Source of the DNA: an uncultured Pseudomonadota bacterium
Lineage (GTDB): Bacteria > Pseudomonadota > Gammaproteobacteria > Steroidobacterales > Steroidobacteraceae
Assembly: GCA_903832085.1 (NCBI GenBank)
Contig: CAIKZZ010000028.1
Location: 1 to 47,476 of the forward strand
Direction of reading: 5' to 3'
DNA: 47,476 nt
Position numbers and translations under genes: made by a program. The notes below the pieces were generated by a model, which was not told the DNA's origin, did not search any database, and worked only from the letters and a program-made list of their open reading frames with translations. Shown here piece after piece: positions 7,945 through 17,092 of the stretch (position 1 is the stretch's first letter; each line of letters starts with the position of its first letter).

Positions 7945-9693
7945 ATGCCAGCCATGCAGCATCCCGACAAATACGACGTGATAGTGATTGGTGGTGGCCA
8001 CGCAGGGACTGAGGCGGCTTTAGCGTCCGCCCGTACCGGCGCGCGCACGCTACTTTTGACGCAAAGCGTTGAAACCTTGGGGGCAATGAGCTGCAATCCT
8101 GCGATCGGCGGCATTGGCAAGAGTCATCTGGTGCGCGAAATCGATGCACTAGGCGGTGCAATGGCTCTGGCTGCTGATCGCGCGGCCATACAGTTACGTA
8201 TATTAAATGCCAGTAAGGGCGAGGCGGTGCGCGCCACACGGGCGCAGGCGGATCGGGCCTTATACCGACGCGCCATTCGTAAGCATGTGGAAAATCAGCC
8301 GAACTTATCGGTATTCCAGCAGGAAGCGGCCGATCTTGTGGTCACCGGTGATCGAGTCACTGGCGTCGTTACTGCAACTGGTGTTGTGTTTACAACGAGA
8401 AGTGTGGTGTTGACAACCGGGACTTTCCTTGGCGGGCGCATTCACGTTGGTCTTGAGAATTATTCTGGTGGCCGCGCTGGAGATAGCGCATCCAACCGAC
8501 TTGCGACACGTTTACGTGAGCTGATGCCACGTGTCGGCCGCTTAAAGACAGGTACACCACCGCGCATTGATGGCCGCACGCTTGACTATTCGGTCATGAG
8601 CCCTCAGCTAAGCGATACGCCATTGCCAGTGCTTTCTTACCTAAGTTATCGCGCTGACCATCCGCGACAAATTGCTTGTCATATTACTGCGACCAACAGT
8701 CAGACACACGAACTGATCCGTGCGGGCAGTGATCGCTCGCCGATGTATACCGGCTTAATCGAGGGCGTTGGCCCACGGTACTGCCCGTCAATCGAAGACA
8801 AAGTAGTACGCTTTGCAGGGCGTGAGTCGCACCAAATCTTTGTAGAGCCCGAAGGACTCGACACACACGAGATCTACCCGAATGGCATCTCGACGAGTTT
8901 GCCTTTTGATGTGCAGATCGAATTTGTACGGAGTATTCGTGGTTTTGAGAAAGCGCATCTAACGCGCCCAGGCTATGCCATCGAGTATGATTTTTTCGAT
9001 CCACGTGATCTGCACTACAGTTTGGAAACCCGCGCCTTAGTGGGACTTTACTTCGCCGGACAAATTAATGGCACGACTGGCTATGAGGAAGCGGCAGCTC
9101 AGGGACTCATTGCAGGCTTAAACGCTGCGCGCGCTACGCGCAATGAAGCGCCTTGGTATCCTACGCGTGCCAACGCCTATATTGGCGTCATGATTGATGA
9201 TTTAGTGACGCGTGGCGCGCCAGAGCCATACCGTATGTTTACGAGCCGTGCTGAATACCGTCTCAGTCTGCGCGAAGACAATGCGGATGCGCGGTTAACC
9301 AGTATGGGACGAGAACTGAATTTAGTAGATGACGCGCGCTGGGCATTTTTTAATGCAAAGCAGACGGCCTTGGCGGCGGGGGGCGTGCCCGATCATCAGA
9401 GCGATGAGCGCTTGAGTGAGCAGGTGGAGTTATCGCGTGCGGTCAACGCTAAATATGCCGGTTATCTGACCCGTCAGGAAGGGGACATCGCGCGACTTGC
9501 TCGCCATGAGGCAAGCGTCATGCCAGAGACACTTGATTATGCAGCAGTGTCTGGACTGTCGAGCGAAGTACGTGAGCGGTTGCTCGCGGTACGGCCACAA
9601 ACACTCGGTCAAGCAGCGCGTATCCCAGGCTTGACGCCTGCGGCCGTTTCGCTACTGCTGGTGCATCTTAAAAAACTCGGCATCCCTGCCTAA
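7945..9693 (+). CDS. mnmG: MnmG (GidA), tRNA wobble-uridine modification enzyme, internally shortened
   Basis: FAD enzyme that with MnmE installs the carboxymethylaminomethyl group on U34 of certain tRNAs. N-terminal FAD motif [16 protein letters not shown]; then [48 protein letters not shown] and [17 protein letters not shown]; the C-terminus has [10 protein letters not shown] and [17 protein letters not shown]. Start is ATG 7945 or 7954; a GTG at 7912 is also in frame but is less like the family. The protein is about 580 residues, against about 629 in E. coli. The missing part lies between [11 protein letters not shown] (about 9350-9385) and EQVELSRAV (from 9418), where the conserved LLRRPE region normally sits; the frame is intact. 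It normally adjoins rsmG, but here about 8.9 kb intervenes. The next gene overlaps its stop by one base (TAATG). Confidence 0.95.
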   Translation: MPAMQHPDKYDVIVIGGGHAGTEAALASARTGARTLLLTQSVETLGAMSCNPAIGGIGKSHLVREIDALGGAMALAADRAAIQLRILNASKGEAVRATRAQADRALYRRAIRKHVENQPNLSVFQQEAADLVVTGDRVTGVVTATGVVFTTRSVVLTTGTFLGGRIHVGLENYSGGRAGDSASNRLATRLRELMPRVGRLKTGTPPRIDGRTLDYSVMSPQLSDTPLPVLSYLSYRADHPRQIACHITATNSQTHELIRAGSDRSPMYTGLIEGVGPRYCPSIEDKVVRFAGRESHQIFVEPEGLDTHEIYPNGISTSLPFDVQIEFVRSIRGFEKAHLTRPGYAIEYDFFDPRDLHYSLETRALVGLYFAGQINGTTGYEEAAAQGLIAGLNAARATRNEAPWYPTRANAYIGVMIDDLVTRGAPEPYRMFTSRAEYRLSLREDNADARLTSMGRELNLVDDARWAFFNAKQTALAAGGVPDHQSDERLSEQVELSRAVNAKYAGYLTRQEGDIARLARHEASVMPETLDYAAVSGLSSEVRERLLAVRPQTLGQAARIPGLTPAAVSLLLVHLKKLGIPA

Positions 9694-11309
9694 TGACTCG
9701 GGCAGGCTCAGTGGCCATCCCATGGTCCGTGCGTCTACTTGTTACTATAGGCGCATGCATCACACTTGCTGGATGCGGCGCACACACTGGTCCTTCCGGG
9801 GCCTCCGCCCAGGCAAGCGCTGAACTGCGGCGCGGTAATGGAGCTGAGCCTGACTCGCTAGATCCTGCGCTCGCGCGTACCGATAGTGCTGCCAACATCT
9901 TAAGAGACGCCTATGAGGGTCTAGCAACCCTTGATGCGCAGGCAGTACCAGTGCCTGGGGTTGCAAGCAGCTGGGACGTGAGCGCCGATGGACGTACCTA
10001 TACGTTTCATTTGCGCGATACCGCACGCTGGTCCAATGGGGAGCCGGTGACAGCTGCTGATTTTGTAGCGAGCTGGCGACGCCTGGTGAGCCCAGCAACG
10101 GGTTCGCAGTACGCTGCAGTGTTAAAGCCGGTACTGAATGCGGCAGAAATCCTTCAAGGTCACGCGTCTGTAGAGAGCCTTGGCGTCACGGCACAAGGTA
10201 CGCACACATTGCTCGTGCGTTTAAGCGCGCCTACAAGTTATTTTCCGGGGCTTGTGACGCATTGGAGCACGTTCCCAACCTACCAAGGTAACGCGCCAAT
10301 GCCCGCGGGCAAAACGATTTCAAACGGTGCTTACCAACTAAGCAGTTGGATAGTTGGTATGCAGGCACGGCTCACAAAAAACCCCCACTATTGGAATGCT
10401 ACGCAAGTCTCAATTGAGGCTGTGCGCTTTGTGCATATTGCTGATGCGAATGATGAGTACACGCGGTACCGCGCTGGCGAAATTGATGCGACATACACGT
10501 TACCGCAGATGAATCTACAAAAGCTGCAGGAAGCGCATGGCGCTGCGGTACACCGTGGGCCTCAACTGGGGGTTTACTACTATGGCTTTAACCTAACGAA
10601 AGCGCCTTTTAAAGACGCGCCACAACTACGACTCGCATTGTCAATGAGCGTCGATCGGGAACGATTGGTCAATCAGGTGACCGGATTGGGTGAGCTCGCT
10701 GCGTATTCTTGGGTACCAACCGGGGTCGCTAATTACACCCCGCAGCAGTTTTCGTGGGCGGCACAACCCTATACGGATCGGGTCAGGGCAGCACAGCAAC
10801 TGTATCAGCAGGCGGGCTACAGCGCAGAAAAGCCGCTTACAATTGAGATTCGCTTTCCGAGTGGACCTACGCACGAGCGCATTGCACTCAGCATTGCGTC
10901 TATGTGGAAAGAGGCTCTAGGCGTACAGACGACTCTTGTGGGCGAGGAATTTAAATCATTGCTACAAACGATTAATCGTGGCGACGTGCAGGTGTTTCGC
11001 TCGAGTTGGATAGGCGATTACAACGATGCGTCAACTTTTACTGATGTGTTAGGTAGCGGCTTTGGCATCAATTTGCCGCACTATAAGAACCCAGAATTTG
11101 ATTCCTTACTTGCCGCTGCTGCAAGCGAGTCTGACATGGGCAGGCGTAGGCAGACATTGCAAAATGCCGAGCGTCTAATGCTGGCTGATATGCCACTGAT
11201 ACCACTTTATTTTTATGTCAATAAACATCTAGTGGCGCCTCGCGTGGATGGTTGGTACGACAACGTCATGAATGTGGTTTACACAAAAGATCTGCATTTG
11301 ACGCGCTGA
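9693..11309 (+). CDS. Peptide ABC transporter substrate-binding lipoprotein (OppA/MppA-like)
   Basis: Periplasmic solute-binding protein of 538 residues, family 5 (SBP_bac_5). The N-terminus has a signal sequence with lipobox LAGC (Cys28), so it is probably lipid-anchored. Family features are RRGNGAEPDSLDPALARTD, YEGLATLD, RTYTFHLRDTARWSNGEPVT and DFVASWRRL, typical of oligopeptide-binding proteins. The start ATG overlaps the mnmG stop by one base, so it is probably translationally coupled. No permease or ATPase gene (oppBCDF) is nearby, so it is either an orphan binding protein serving a transporter elsewhere or, like MppA, a murein-peptide binder. Ligand unknown. Confidence 0.9.
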   Translation: MTRAGSVAIPWSVRLLVTIGACITLAGCGAHTGPSGASAQASAELRRGNGAEPDSLDPALARTDSAANILRDAYEGLATLDAQAVPVPGVASSWDVSADGRTYTFHLRDTARWSNGEPVTAADFVASWRRLVSPATGSQYAAVLKPVLNAAEILQGHASVESLGVTAQGTHTLLVRLSAPTSYFPGLVTHWSTFPTYQGNAPMPAGKTISNGAYQLSSWIVGMQARLTKNPHYWNATQVSIEAVRFVHIADANDEYTRYRAGEIDATYTLPQMNLQKLQEAHGAAVHRGPQLGVYYYGFNLTKAPFKDAPQLRLALSMSVDRERLVNQVTGLGELAAYSWVPTGVANYTPQQFSWAAQPYTDRVRAAQQLYQQAGYSAEKPLTIEIRFPSGPTHERIALSIASMWKEALGVQTTLVGEEFKSLLQTINRGDVQVFRSSWIGDYNDASTFTDVLGSGFGINLPHYKNPEFDSLLAAAASESDMGRRRQTLQNAERLMLADMPLIPLYFYVNKHLVAPRVDGWYDNVMNVVYTKDLHLTR

Positions 11310-11334
11310 TGCTTTACTAACGAGAACTCATCAA

Positions 11335-11820
11335 ATGATGCGATTTCATAATTTTCAGGTGACGGGACTCTTGGGAGATCCCGATTTGCTTAAAGCAACA
11401 CTCGGTAAGTTGGTGCTGGTGGTGAACGTGGCAAGTGAGTGTGGCCTGACGCCACAATACGCTGGCCTTGAAAGGCTCTATCAAGATCTTAAGAGTCATG
11501 ATTTTATGGTGATTGGGTTCCCATGCAACCAATTTGGGGGCCAAGAGCCTGGTACTGAGCAACAGATTCAGGAGTTCTGCAGTCAGCGCTATGGTGTGAC
11601 CTTTCCGCTATCCGCAAAAATCGATGTCAATGGGGCTAGTCGGCATCCGCTCTATGCGTGGCTGACTGATCGTGAAAACGGTTATCCAGGGAACATCGAG
11701 TGGAATTTTGAGAAATTCTTAATTGGTCGTGATGGTAGCTTGTTGATGCGCTACCCACCGAACATGCCACCCGAAGATAAGGGGCTCATGCATGACATTG
11801 CCGATGCACTCGGCGTTTAA
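11335..11820 (+). CDS. Glutathione peroxidase family protein (BtuE-type)
   Basis: Thiol peroxidase of 161 residues that reduces hydroperoxides, probably with thioredoxin or glutathione. The catalytic set is visible: peroxidatic Cys36 in NVASECGLTPQY, Gln70 in FPCNQFGGQEPG, and Trp123-Asn124 in IEWNFEKFLIG. The Cys is ordinary cysteine (TGT), not selenocysteine. It lies 25 bases after the peptide-binding lipoprotein gene on the same strand and is convergent with the next gene, whose stop is 5 bases away. It is presumably cytoplasmic, since no signal peptide is seen. The start is ATG 11335 or the adjacent ATG 11338. Confidence 0.93.
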   Translation: MMRFHNFQVTGLLGDPDLLKATLGKLVLVVNVASECGLTPQYAGLERLYQDLKSHDFMVIGFPCNQFGGQEPGTEQQIQEFCSQRYGVTFPLSAKIDVNGASRHPLYAWLTDRENGYPGNIEWNFEKFLIGRDGSLLMRYPPNMPPEDKGLMHDIADALGV

Positions 11821-11825
11821 GCTGC

Positions 11826-12971
11826 TTAATCGCAGCCACGCAAGAGCGCCGCATGTCCGCCAGATGCGTGGATCAGCTTCCCAGCCGCCGCATGCGCAGG
11901 GGCCATGTCGCCGGCGCGCAGCGTACGCTCAAGGCGTGTGTAGGCATTTAAGGCAGCCCCAGCCGTTTTAAGATCAAAACCGAAGCAGCCACGATTTGCT
12001 AAATGTGCAGCAAAGGCTGCCCATGCGTATTGCTCCTGAATGCTCAATCCGAAGCCGTCCACCGGATTTGCAATCACGAGGTTGGCATTGATCAGTTCTT
12101 CTTGCAGCCAGTCATTCACGGTGTCTGGTGATTCACCACTGAGCAGAGCGAGCGCATAGCTATTGCCATCAGTAGCCGCGGCTTCAAGCGCCCGCCTCGC
12201 CTCGGGTGGATCAGGTGTTCCGAAGCAACCAGTGAGTAGGCACGAGCCGTACAACGCCTGAGCCGTGCTATTTGTTTTGATCGCAGATTCTAGCCACGAA
12301 CGCGCAGTGGCAGGTTGGCTGGTGAGCAGTTTGAGGGCAAGACGTAGTTGTGCGCGGGCGCTGCCGAGTAGGGCGGCACTTTCGAGCTTGCCAGCATGCT
12401 GCGGTTCGATTTCGCTGAGGCGGTCTAGACTGGCGGTATCGCCCTGCGCCGCGCTGAGCAACAGGTGTTGGTGTATAGCCGATCGATCCAGATGAGCGCT
12501 CCCGCAGCTAGTCTGCAGGTGCTCAATGTAAACACTACTTAAGGCATGGATTTTTGATAGCAACGCCATGTTGCCGGTGTCAGCCGACAAAGGCGGTGGT
12601 GCGCGTGTTTCGGGAGCGCCGAAGGTTTCGCACACTCGATACAGATCGCTAAGACGGGCCGCATCGCCGCGCTCACTACTGGTTGCTAGTACATTCGCCA
12701 CCGAACTGACGTCTGCGGCTGTCAGGGCATCCGTTAGGGCGGAGTTGAGCGGGGTGTCATGAAAGCGAGCCCGTAATTCGGCGCGTAAAGCGCCCAGCGG
12801 GTAGGTGCTAACGGGAGCAGCGTCTGCAGGCTCATTGCTGTCGTGGAGAGCCGTCGCAAACGGGGCGTCTCCATTATTTGAGGTAGCGATGGGGACGGCT
12901 ACGTGCCAATGCCAGTAGCCAGCCCCTAGGCACAGCACCAAAATTAAGCAAATAACGCGACCGCGTTTCAT
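11826..12971 (-). CDS. Membrane-anchored protein with Sel1-like repeats, function unknown
   Basis: About 381 residues. It begins with a short basic head and one hydrophobic segment (MKRGRVICLILVLCLGAGYW) that acts as a signal anchor, so the rest is probably periplasmic. The body is alpha-helical and Ala/Leu-rich, with segments resembling Sel1/TPR helical pairs (SARAQLRLALKLL, AQALYGSCLLTG, ARRALEAAATDGNSYALALL). Several Cys residues, including one in GCFG and one near the C-terminus, could form disulfides. A GTG at 13019 is in frame 16 codons upstream, but the ATG at 12971 gives the better signal anchor. It stands alone on the minus strand inside an otherwise plus-strand stretch. Such repeats usually mediate protein contacts; no function is proposed. 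Confidence 0.75.
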   Translation of the reverse strand: MKRGRVICLILVLCLGAGYWHWHVAVPIATSNNGDAPFATALHDSNEPADAAPVSTYPLGALRAELRARFHDTPLNSALTDALTAADVSSVANVLATSSERGDAARLSDLYRVCETFGAPETRAPPPLSADTGNMALLSKIHALSSVYIEHLQTSCGSAHLDRSAIHQHLLLSAAQGDTASLDRLSEIEPQHAGKLESAALLGSARAQLRLALKLLTSQPATARSWLESAIKTNSTAQALYGSCLLTGCFGTPDPPEARRALEAAATDGNSYALALLSGESPDTVNDWLQEELINANLVIANPVDGFGLSIQEQYAWAAFAAHLANRGCFGFDLKTAGAALNAYTRLERTLRAGDMAPAHAAAGKLIHASGGHAALLRGCD

Positions 12972-13218
12972 GTCAGAACCGTCAAGTTTGGCTCCCGAAC
13001 TGGTGTCATTGGCGGACACCCGCCAGATGTTAGGAGTCTACTATGAGGAATAAAAACCCCCAAATTTACGGTTTATACGTATATAAAGACCATCTAAGTC
13101 ACTGATGTCTTTGTTTTAGGCGTCGTGCTGCTGGAATTTTGTGCGTTGGCTACGTACCATTCGCCAGCCTTTGTTGCAGGAAATTGTCCTGGTGAGCCCA
13201 GGCGCATGGAGAGTCATC
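12972..13218. promoter_or_regulatory. AT-rich divergent promoter region
   Basis: Region between the minus-strand Sel1-like gene and the cytochrome c gene. It contains an AT-rich core with the palindrome TATACGTATA (13074-13083) next to TATAAA, which could serve a promoter in either direction. No confident -35 element is visible. Confidence 0.3.
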
Positions 13219-13857
13219 ATGTCGAGTATCAAACAGTTGTTGCTGGGCATGGCCGCAGCCTTGCTGTTCCTTGGGTCGGTAGGCATTACTCAGGCGGATG
13301 AAGCAGCCTCTGCTGCTGATCCTGTGCATGGCGGCAAGATCGCCTACACCTGCTTTGGCTGCCATGGAATTACTAATTATCGTACGTCTTATCCGGTCAA
13401 CTACCGGGTGCCGAAGATCGGCGGTCAGCGGGCTGCCTACATGGTGGCAGCACTTGCCGAGTATCGTGCCGGCGCCCGAGCGCATGCCACGATGAAAGCT
13501 CAGGCAAGTTCCTTGTCGACGAGTGATGTACGTGACATCGCAGCATACTTTGCGACTGCTAAGCCACTCGCTTCGGCAGGTGCGCCGATTGGTGTAGCCC
13601 CTGCGAGTGCGCAGGTGTGCACGTCTTGTCACGGGCAAACAGGCATTGGACTGACTGAGGACTACCCGACCTTAGCTGGTCAGCACCCAGATTATATTGA
13701 GCAGGCACTGAAGGCGTATCGCAAGGGTTCGCGGCAAAACGCCATCATGAATAGCTTTGCTGCTACCTTAAAGGACGATGAAATCCGTGCGATCGCCCAC
13801 TATTTTGCGGCCCAGCAGCCGTCATTGTGGGTACCGCAAGCGCCGCGTGCTCCGTAA
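13219..13857 (+). CDS. Dihaem cytochrome c, c4-like
   Basis: Periplasmic electron carrier of 212 residues. A signal peptide (MSSIKQLLLGMAAALLFLGS, ending near TQADE) is followed by two cytochrome c domains with haem sites CFGCH (45-49) and CTSCH (134-138). Met residues in ATMKAQA and NAIMNSF are likely axial ligands. The paired domains with LAEYRAG- and LKAYRKGSR-type helices are typical of cytochrome c4, which passes electrons to terminal oxidases. The frame extends upstream to 13141, but the ATG at 13219 has GGAGAG 5 bases before it and starts the signal peptide. A hairpin lies shortly after the stop. Confidence 0.92.
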   Translation: MSSIKQLLLGMAAALLFLGSVGITQADEAASAADPVHGGKIAYTCFGCHGITNYRTSYPVNYRVPKIGGQRAAYMVAALAEYRAGARAHATMKAQASSLSTSDVRDIAAYFATAKPLASAGAPIGVAPASAQVCTSCHGQTGIGLTEDYPTLAGQHPDYIEQALKAYRKGSRQNAIMNSFAATLKDDEIRAIAHYFAAQQPSLWVPQAPRAP

Positions 13858-13869
13858 CACTGCACCCGC

Positions 13870-14880
13870 GTGGCGTTGATCGAACAGGGTTTAACAGGGC
13901 CGGCGCAAGCCGGCTCTGTCATTTCTGGCTCCCTGAACCGCGCTCAGTGCATTGATTATGCTCATGGCATCAGCGCCATTGATACGCATTACTTGCGTGA
14001 AAAATTTGATGCCAGTCACTTAATCGAGTCTGCGGGACGTGCCGCATTCGTGGATGTAGGCACAAACTACGCTGTTCCTTTATTGCTCGATGCCTTGCAA
14101 CAAAAAGGCTTAACACCTGATGCGGTCGATTGGGTGCTACTAACACACATACACTTAGATCATGCTGGTGGTGCAGGTGAACTGATTCACGTTCTGCCAA
14201 ATGCGCGTGTTGCCGTGCATCCACGTGGAATGAATCACTTAGCGGAGCCCTCGAAATTGATTGAGGCGACTCGTCAAGTGTATGGTGAGGCCTACTACAC
14301 GCAAGTGTATGGACAGATCAGGCCAGTGCCACTCGAACGCTTGCTTGCAACAGATGATGAGACGACGCTTATTTTGGGTGATCGTCGTTTGCAAATACTG
14401 CATACGCCAGGGCATGCACTGCATCATCAGGCGATACGAGACATAGTCACGGGCGGTATTTTTACCGGCGATACCTTTGGTGTTTCCTACCGAGAGTTGG
14501 ATGTGGATGGGCGTGCTTTTATAATTCCTACGACGACCCCAACGCAGTTTGACCCAGTCCAGCTGCATGCTTCCGTGGACCGCATTTTGGGTTATGACCC
14601 ACCACAGATCTATCTCACACACTATGGCAAGATCGAAGATGTGGTCCGTCTGGGTGCCGACATGCATGCGGCCATTGACGTCCATGTGAGCATTGCTGAC
14701 CGCCACCGTGCAGCTCCTGATCGCGAGTTGCGCATCCAAGGTGATTTATGGGACTGGCTGCATGGGCGGCTTGACGCCCACGGTGTGCGGCCGGATCGCG
14801 CCTTTCGGGAACAGATTGTCAGCGGTGACGTACGACTAAATACCCAAGGTTTAGTGAGTTGGTTAGATAGACGCCGCTGA
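13870..14880 (+). CDS. Metallo-beta-lactamase-fold hydrolase
   Basis: Up to 336 residues. The metal-binding motif THIHLDHAGG is at about residues 92-101, preceded by FVDVGTNYAVP and followed by the further ligands LHTPGHALHH and GGIFTGDTFG, so two metals and hydrolytic activity are expected. The start is unclear. The only usual start codons (GTG 13870, TTG 13876) lie before a terminator-like hairpin at 13894-13919, and family similarity begins only near residue 33 (GISAIDTHYLREKFDASHLI). A rarer start such as CTG 13933 is possible. It lies 79 bases before prpB on the same strand. Substrate unknown; proximity to the methylcitrate genes suggests, but does not show, a thioester or lactone substrate. 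Confidence 0.85.
   Translation: MALIEQGLTGPAQAGSVISGSLNRAQCIDYAHGISAIDTHYLREKFDASHLIESAGRAAFVDVGTNYAVPLLLDALQQKGLTPDAVDWVLLTHIHLDHAGGAGELIHVLPNARVAVHPRGMNHLAEPSKLIEATRQVYGEAYYTQVYGQIRPVPLERLLATDDETTLILGDRRLQILHTPGHALHHQAIRDIVTGGIFTGDTFGVSYRELDVDGRAFIIPTTTPTQFDPVQLHASVDRILGYDPPQIYLTHYGKIEDVVRLGADMHAAIDVHVSIADRHRAAPDRELRIQGDLWDWLHGRLDAHGVRPDRAFREQIVSGDVRLNTQGLVSWLDRRR
13894..13919 (+). terminator. Terminator-like hairpin after cytochrome c gene
   Basis: Stem ACAGGGCCGGC with GCCGGCTCTGT (one G-T pair) around a GCAA loop, 36 bases after the cytochrome stop. The tail CATTTCTGG is only weakly T-rich. It overlaps the longest possible reading frame of the next gene, which argues that this gene starts later. 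Confidence 0.55.
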
Positions 14881-14959
14881 ATAAATATAGACACCTGTGG
14901 GTCGTGATGCCGGTATTCTATACAGCTGTCTTTGTTAGACTCCGACCCGAGGATTTGCC

Positions 14960-15853
14960 ATGCCAGTAAAACCTGTGTGTGCTGGTGCCCGACTCCGAGA
15001 AGCCGTTGCAGCCGAGCGACCGCTACAGGTCGTTGGAGCAATTAATGCTTACAGCGCATTGCTCGCTGAGCGAGCAGGGTTTCGCGCTATTTACCTGTCG
15101 GGAGCGGGGGTCGCGAACGCGTCGTTTGGTTTACCTGATCTAGGCATTACTTCACTGAATGATGTGTGTGAAGACGTACGGCGTATTACCGCCGCCACCG
15201 ATGTGCCGCTGTTGGTTGACGCGGATACAGGCTGGGGAGCTGCCTTCAATATTGCGCGCACCACTCACGATCTAATTAAATCCGGTGCCGCCGGCATGCA
15301 CATAGAGGACCAAGTCCAAGCCAAGCGCTGTGGCCACCGCCCAGGTAAAGCGCTGGTTTCCAAAGACGAGATGTCTGATCGGATTAAAGCGGCCGTCGAT
15401 GGACGCACGGATGAGAGCTTTGTCATCATGGCACGCACTGATGCGCATGCTGTCGAGGGGCAAGTGCAGGCTGTGGAGCGCGCACTTGCCTACGTGGATG
15501 CCGGAGCCGATATGATTTTTGCAGAAGCTCTGGCGACGCTTGACGAATATCGGCAGTTTACCCAAGCCGTGCGAGTGCCGGTTCTCGCAAATATTACCGA
15601 GTTTGGCAAAACACCGCTGTTCACCACCGAAGAACTCGCCTCTGCGGGCATTCAGCTTGCGCTGTATCCACTGTCGGCATTTCGTGCGATGTCACAAGCG
15701 GCTGTCCAAGTGTATGGCACCATCCGCAAGACAGGCACGCAAGCCAGCATCATAAGCGCCATGCAGACTCGCACGGAGCTATATGACGTGCTTGGCTACC
15801 ATGCGTATGAGGAAAAATTAAATGCACTCTTTGGGCAGTCTCTCAAGAGTTAG
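14960..15853 (+). CDS. prpB: 2-methylisocitrate lyase
   Basis: Splits 2-methylisocitrate into pyruvate and succinate, the last step of the 2-methylcitrate cycle in the cytoplasm. The 297 residues match the family. Visible motifs are [25 protein letters not shown] (from about residue 28), the metal-binding VDADTGWG, the catalytic-loop Cys in KRCGHRPGK, and [18 protein letters not shown] distinguishes it from oxaloacetate decarboxylase-like relatives. GAGG precedes the ATG by about 8 bases. First gene of prpBCD. No prpR regulator or prpE ligase is in the window, so propionyl-CoA supply and control must lie elsewhere. Confidence 0.95.
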   Translation: MPVKPVCAGARLREAVAAERPLQVVGAINAYSALLAERAGFRAIYLSGAGVANASFGLPDLGITSLNDVCEDVRRITAATDVPLLVDADTGWGAAFNIARTTHDLIKSGAAGMHIEDQVQAKRCGHRPGKALVSKDEMSDRIKAAVDGRTDESFVIMARTDAHAVEGQVQAVERALAYVDAGADMIFAEALATLDEYRQFTQAVRVPVLANITEFGKTPLFTTEELASAGIQLALYPLSAFRAMSQAAVQVYGTIRKTGTQASIISAMQTRTELYDVLGYHAYEEKLNALFGQSLKS

Positions 15854-15887
15854 CAAACCCGATAAGTGTCTATTGAAGGAAACGATC

Positions 15888-17060
15888 GTGGCCGAAATAT
15901 CTAATCCAGGCAGTCCAGCTGCCCCGAAACCAAAAAAATCTGTGGCGCTATCTGGCGTAGTTGCTGGAAATACGGCCCTATGTACGGTCGGGCGCAGCGG
16001 CAATGACCTGCATTACCGAGGCTACGATATTTTAGAGCTTGCTCAGCAGGCTGAATTTGAAGAGATTGCCTATCTACTGATTCATGGCGACCTGCCCAGC
16101 ACACCGCAATTGGCCGCGTATAAGCAGAAACTGCAATCGCTACGCACGCTGCCGGCTGTAGTACGTGCTTGCTTAGAAGCTTTGCCAAAAAGCGCTCACC
16201 CAATGGATGTCTTGCGCACAGGCGTCTCAGTGCTTGGTTGCGTTGAACCTGAGCCGGACGGACATGTCGCACCACGTGCACGTGACATTGCCGATCGACT
16301 CATCGCATCTTTAGGATCGATGTTGTGCTACTGGTACCACTACGCGAATTCAGGTAAGCGCATTGAAGTAAATACGTCGGATGACTCAATCGGCGGCCAC
16401 TTCTTGAACTTGTTGCACGGTCAGCCACCTAGCAAGGAGTGGGTGCGTGCGATGCATACGTCGCTTAATTTATATGCCGAGCATGAATATAACGCGAGCA
16501 CCTTTACGGCTCGTGTCATCGCGGGTACCGGCTCTGATATGTACTCAGCCGTGACTGGCGCGATCGGTGCTCTGCGTGGCCCTAAGCATGGTGGCGCTAA
16601 TGAGATGGCTTTTGAAGTGCAGAAACGTTATGCCTCACCGGATGAGGCGGAAGCTGACATTCGACGGCGTGTCGCCAACAAAGAAGTGGTCATTGGTTTT
16701 GGTCACCCAGTCTATACCATCGCTGATCCGCGCAACGAGATCATCAAGAGCGTGGCTCTAGAGTTATCCACGCTAGCTGGCAAGTCACAGATGTTTACTA
16801 TCGCCGCACGACTTGAGACCGTGATGCGCGATGCTAAAAACATGTTTCCGAATTTGGATTGGTATAGCGCAGTGAGTTACCACATGATGGGAGTGCCGAC
16901 TCTCATGTTCACGCCGCTGTTTGTTATTGCGCGTACCACAGGTTGGTGTGCACATGTCATGGAACAGCGTGCGGACGGGAAAATCATCCGACCGAGCGCC
17001 AACTACACAGGCCCTGAACCGCGTGCCTTTGTGCCACTGCATCAGCGCAGTGCTAGTTAA
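15888..17060 (+). CDS. prpC: 2-methylcitrate synthase
   Basis: Condenses propionyl-CoA with oxaloacetate to 2-methylcitrate. The protein is 390 residues from GTG 15888, chosen because GAAGGA lies about 7 bases before it and homology begins soon after ([20 protein letters not shown]). An upstream ATG at 15822 would overlap prpB and is unlikely. Citrate-synthase catalytic residues are visible: His in [10 protein letters not shown], His in [13 protein letters not shown] and Asp in [16 protein letters not shown], followed by [11 protein letters not shown]. The small size and the position between prpB and prpD favour methylcitrate synthase over GltA. Confidence 0.95.
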   Translation: MAEISNPGSPAAPKPKKSVALSGVVAGNTALCTVGRSGNDLHYRGYDILELAQQAEFEEIAYLLIHGDLPSTPQLAAYKQKLQSLRTLPAVVRACLEALPKSAHPMDVLRTGVSVLGCVEPEPDGHVAPRARDIADRLIASLGSMLCYWYHYANSGKRIEVNTSDDSIGGHFLNLLHGQPPSKEWVRAMHTSLNLYAEHEYNASTFTARVIAGTGSDMYSAVTGAIGALRGPKHGGANEMAFEVQKRYASPDEAEADIRRRVANKEVVIGFGHPVYTIADPRNEIIKSVALELSTLAGKSQMFTIAARLETVMRDAKNMFPNLDWYSAVSYHMMGVPTLMFTPLFVIARTTGWCAHVMEQRADGKIIRPSANYTGPEPRAFVPLHQRSAS

Positions 17061-17092
17061 AAGAATGATCTGAAAAATCTGTAGGAATAACG

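Noticed and set aside
14220-14229. TCCACGTGGA palindrome, considered as a parS half-match
   Set aside because: Only the CACGTG core matches; the flanks differ from parS, and it lies inside a coding gene.
14239-14739. 166-codon antisense open frame
   Set aside because: It mirrors the metallo-hydrolase coding sequence and has no recognisable product; treated as a shadow.
15822-15887. Longer prpC beginning at ATG 15822
   Set aside because: It would overlap prpB by 32 bases and add a head unlike the family; the GTG at 15888 has a good ribosome site.
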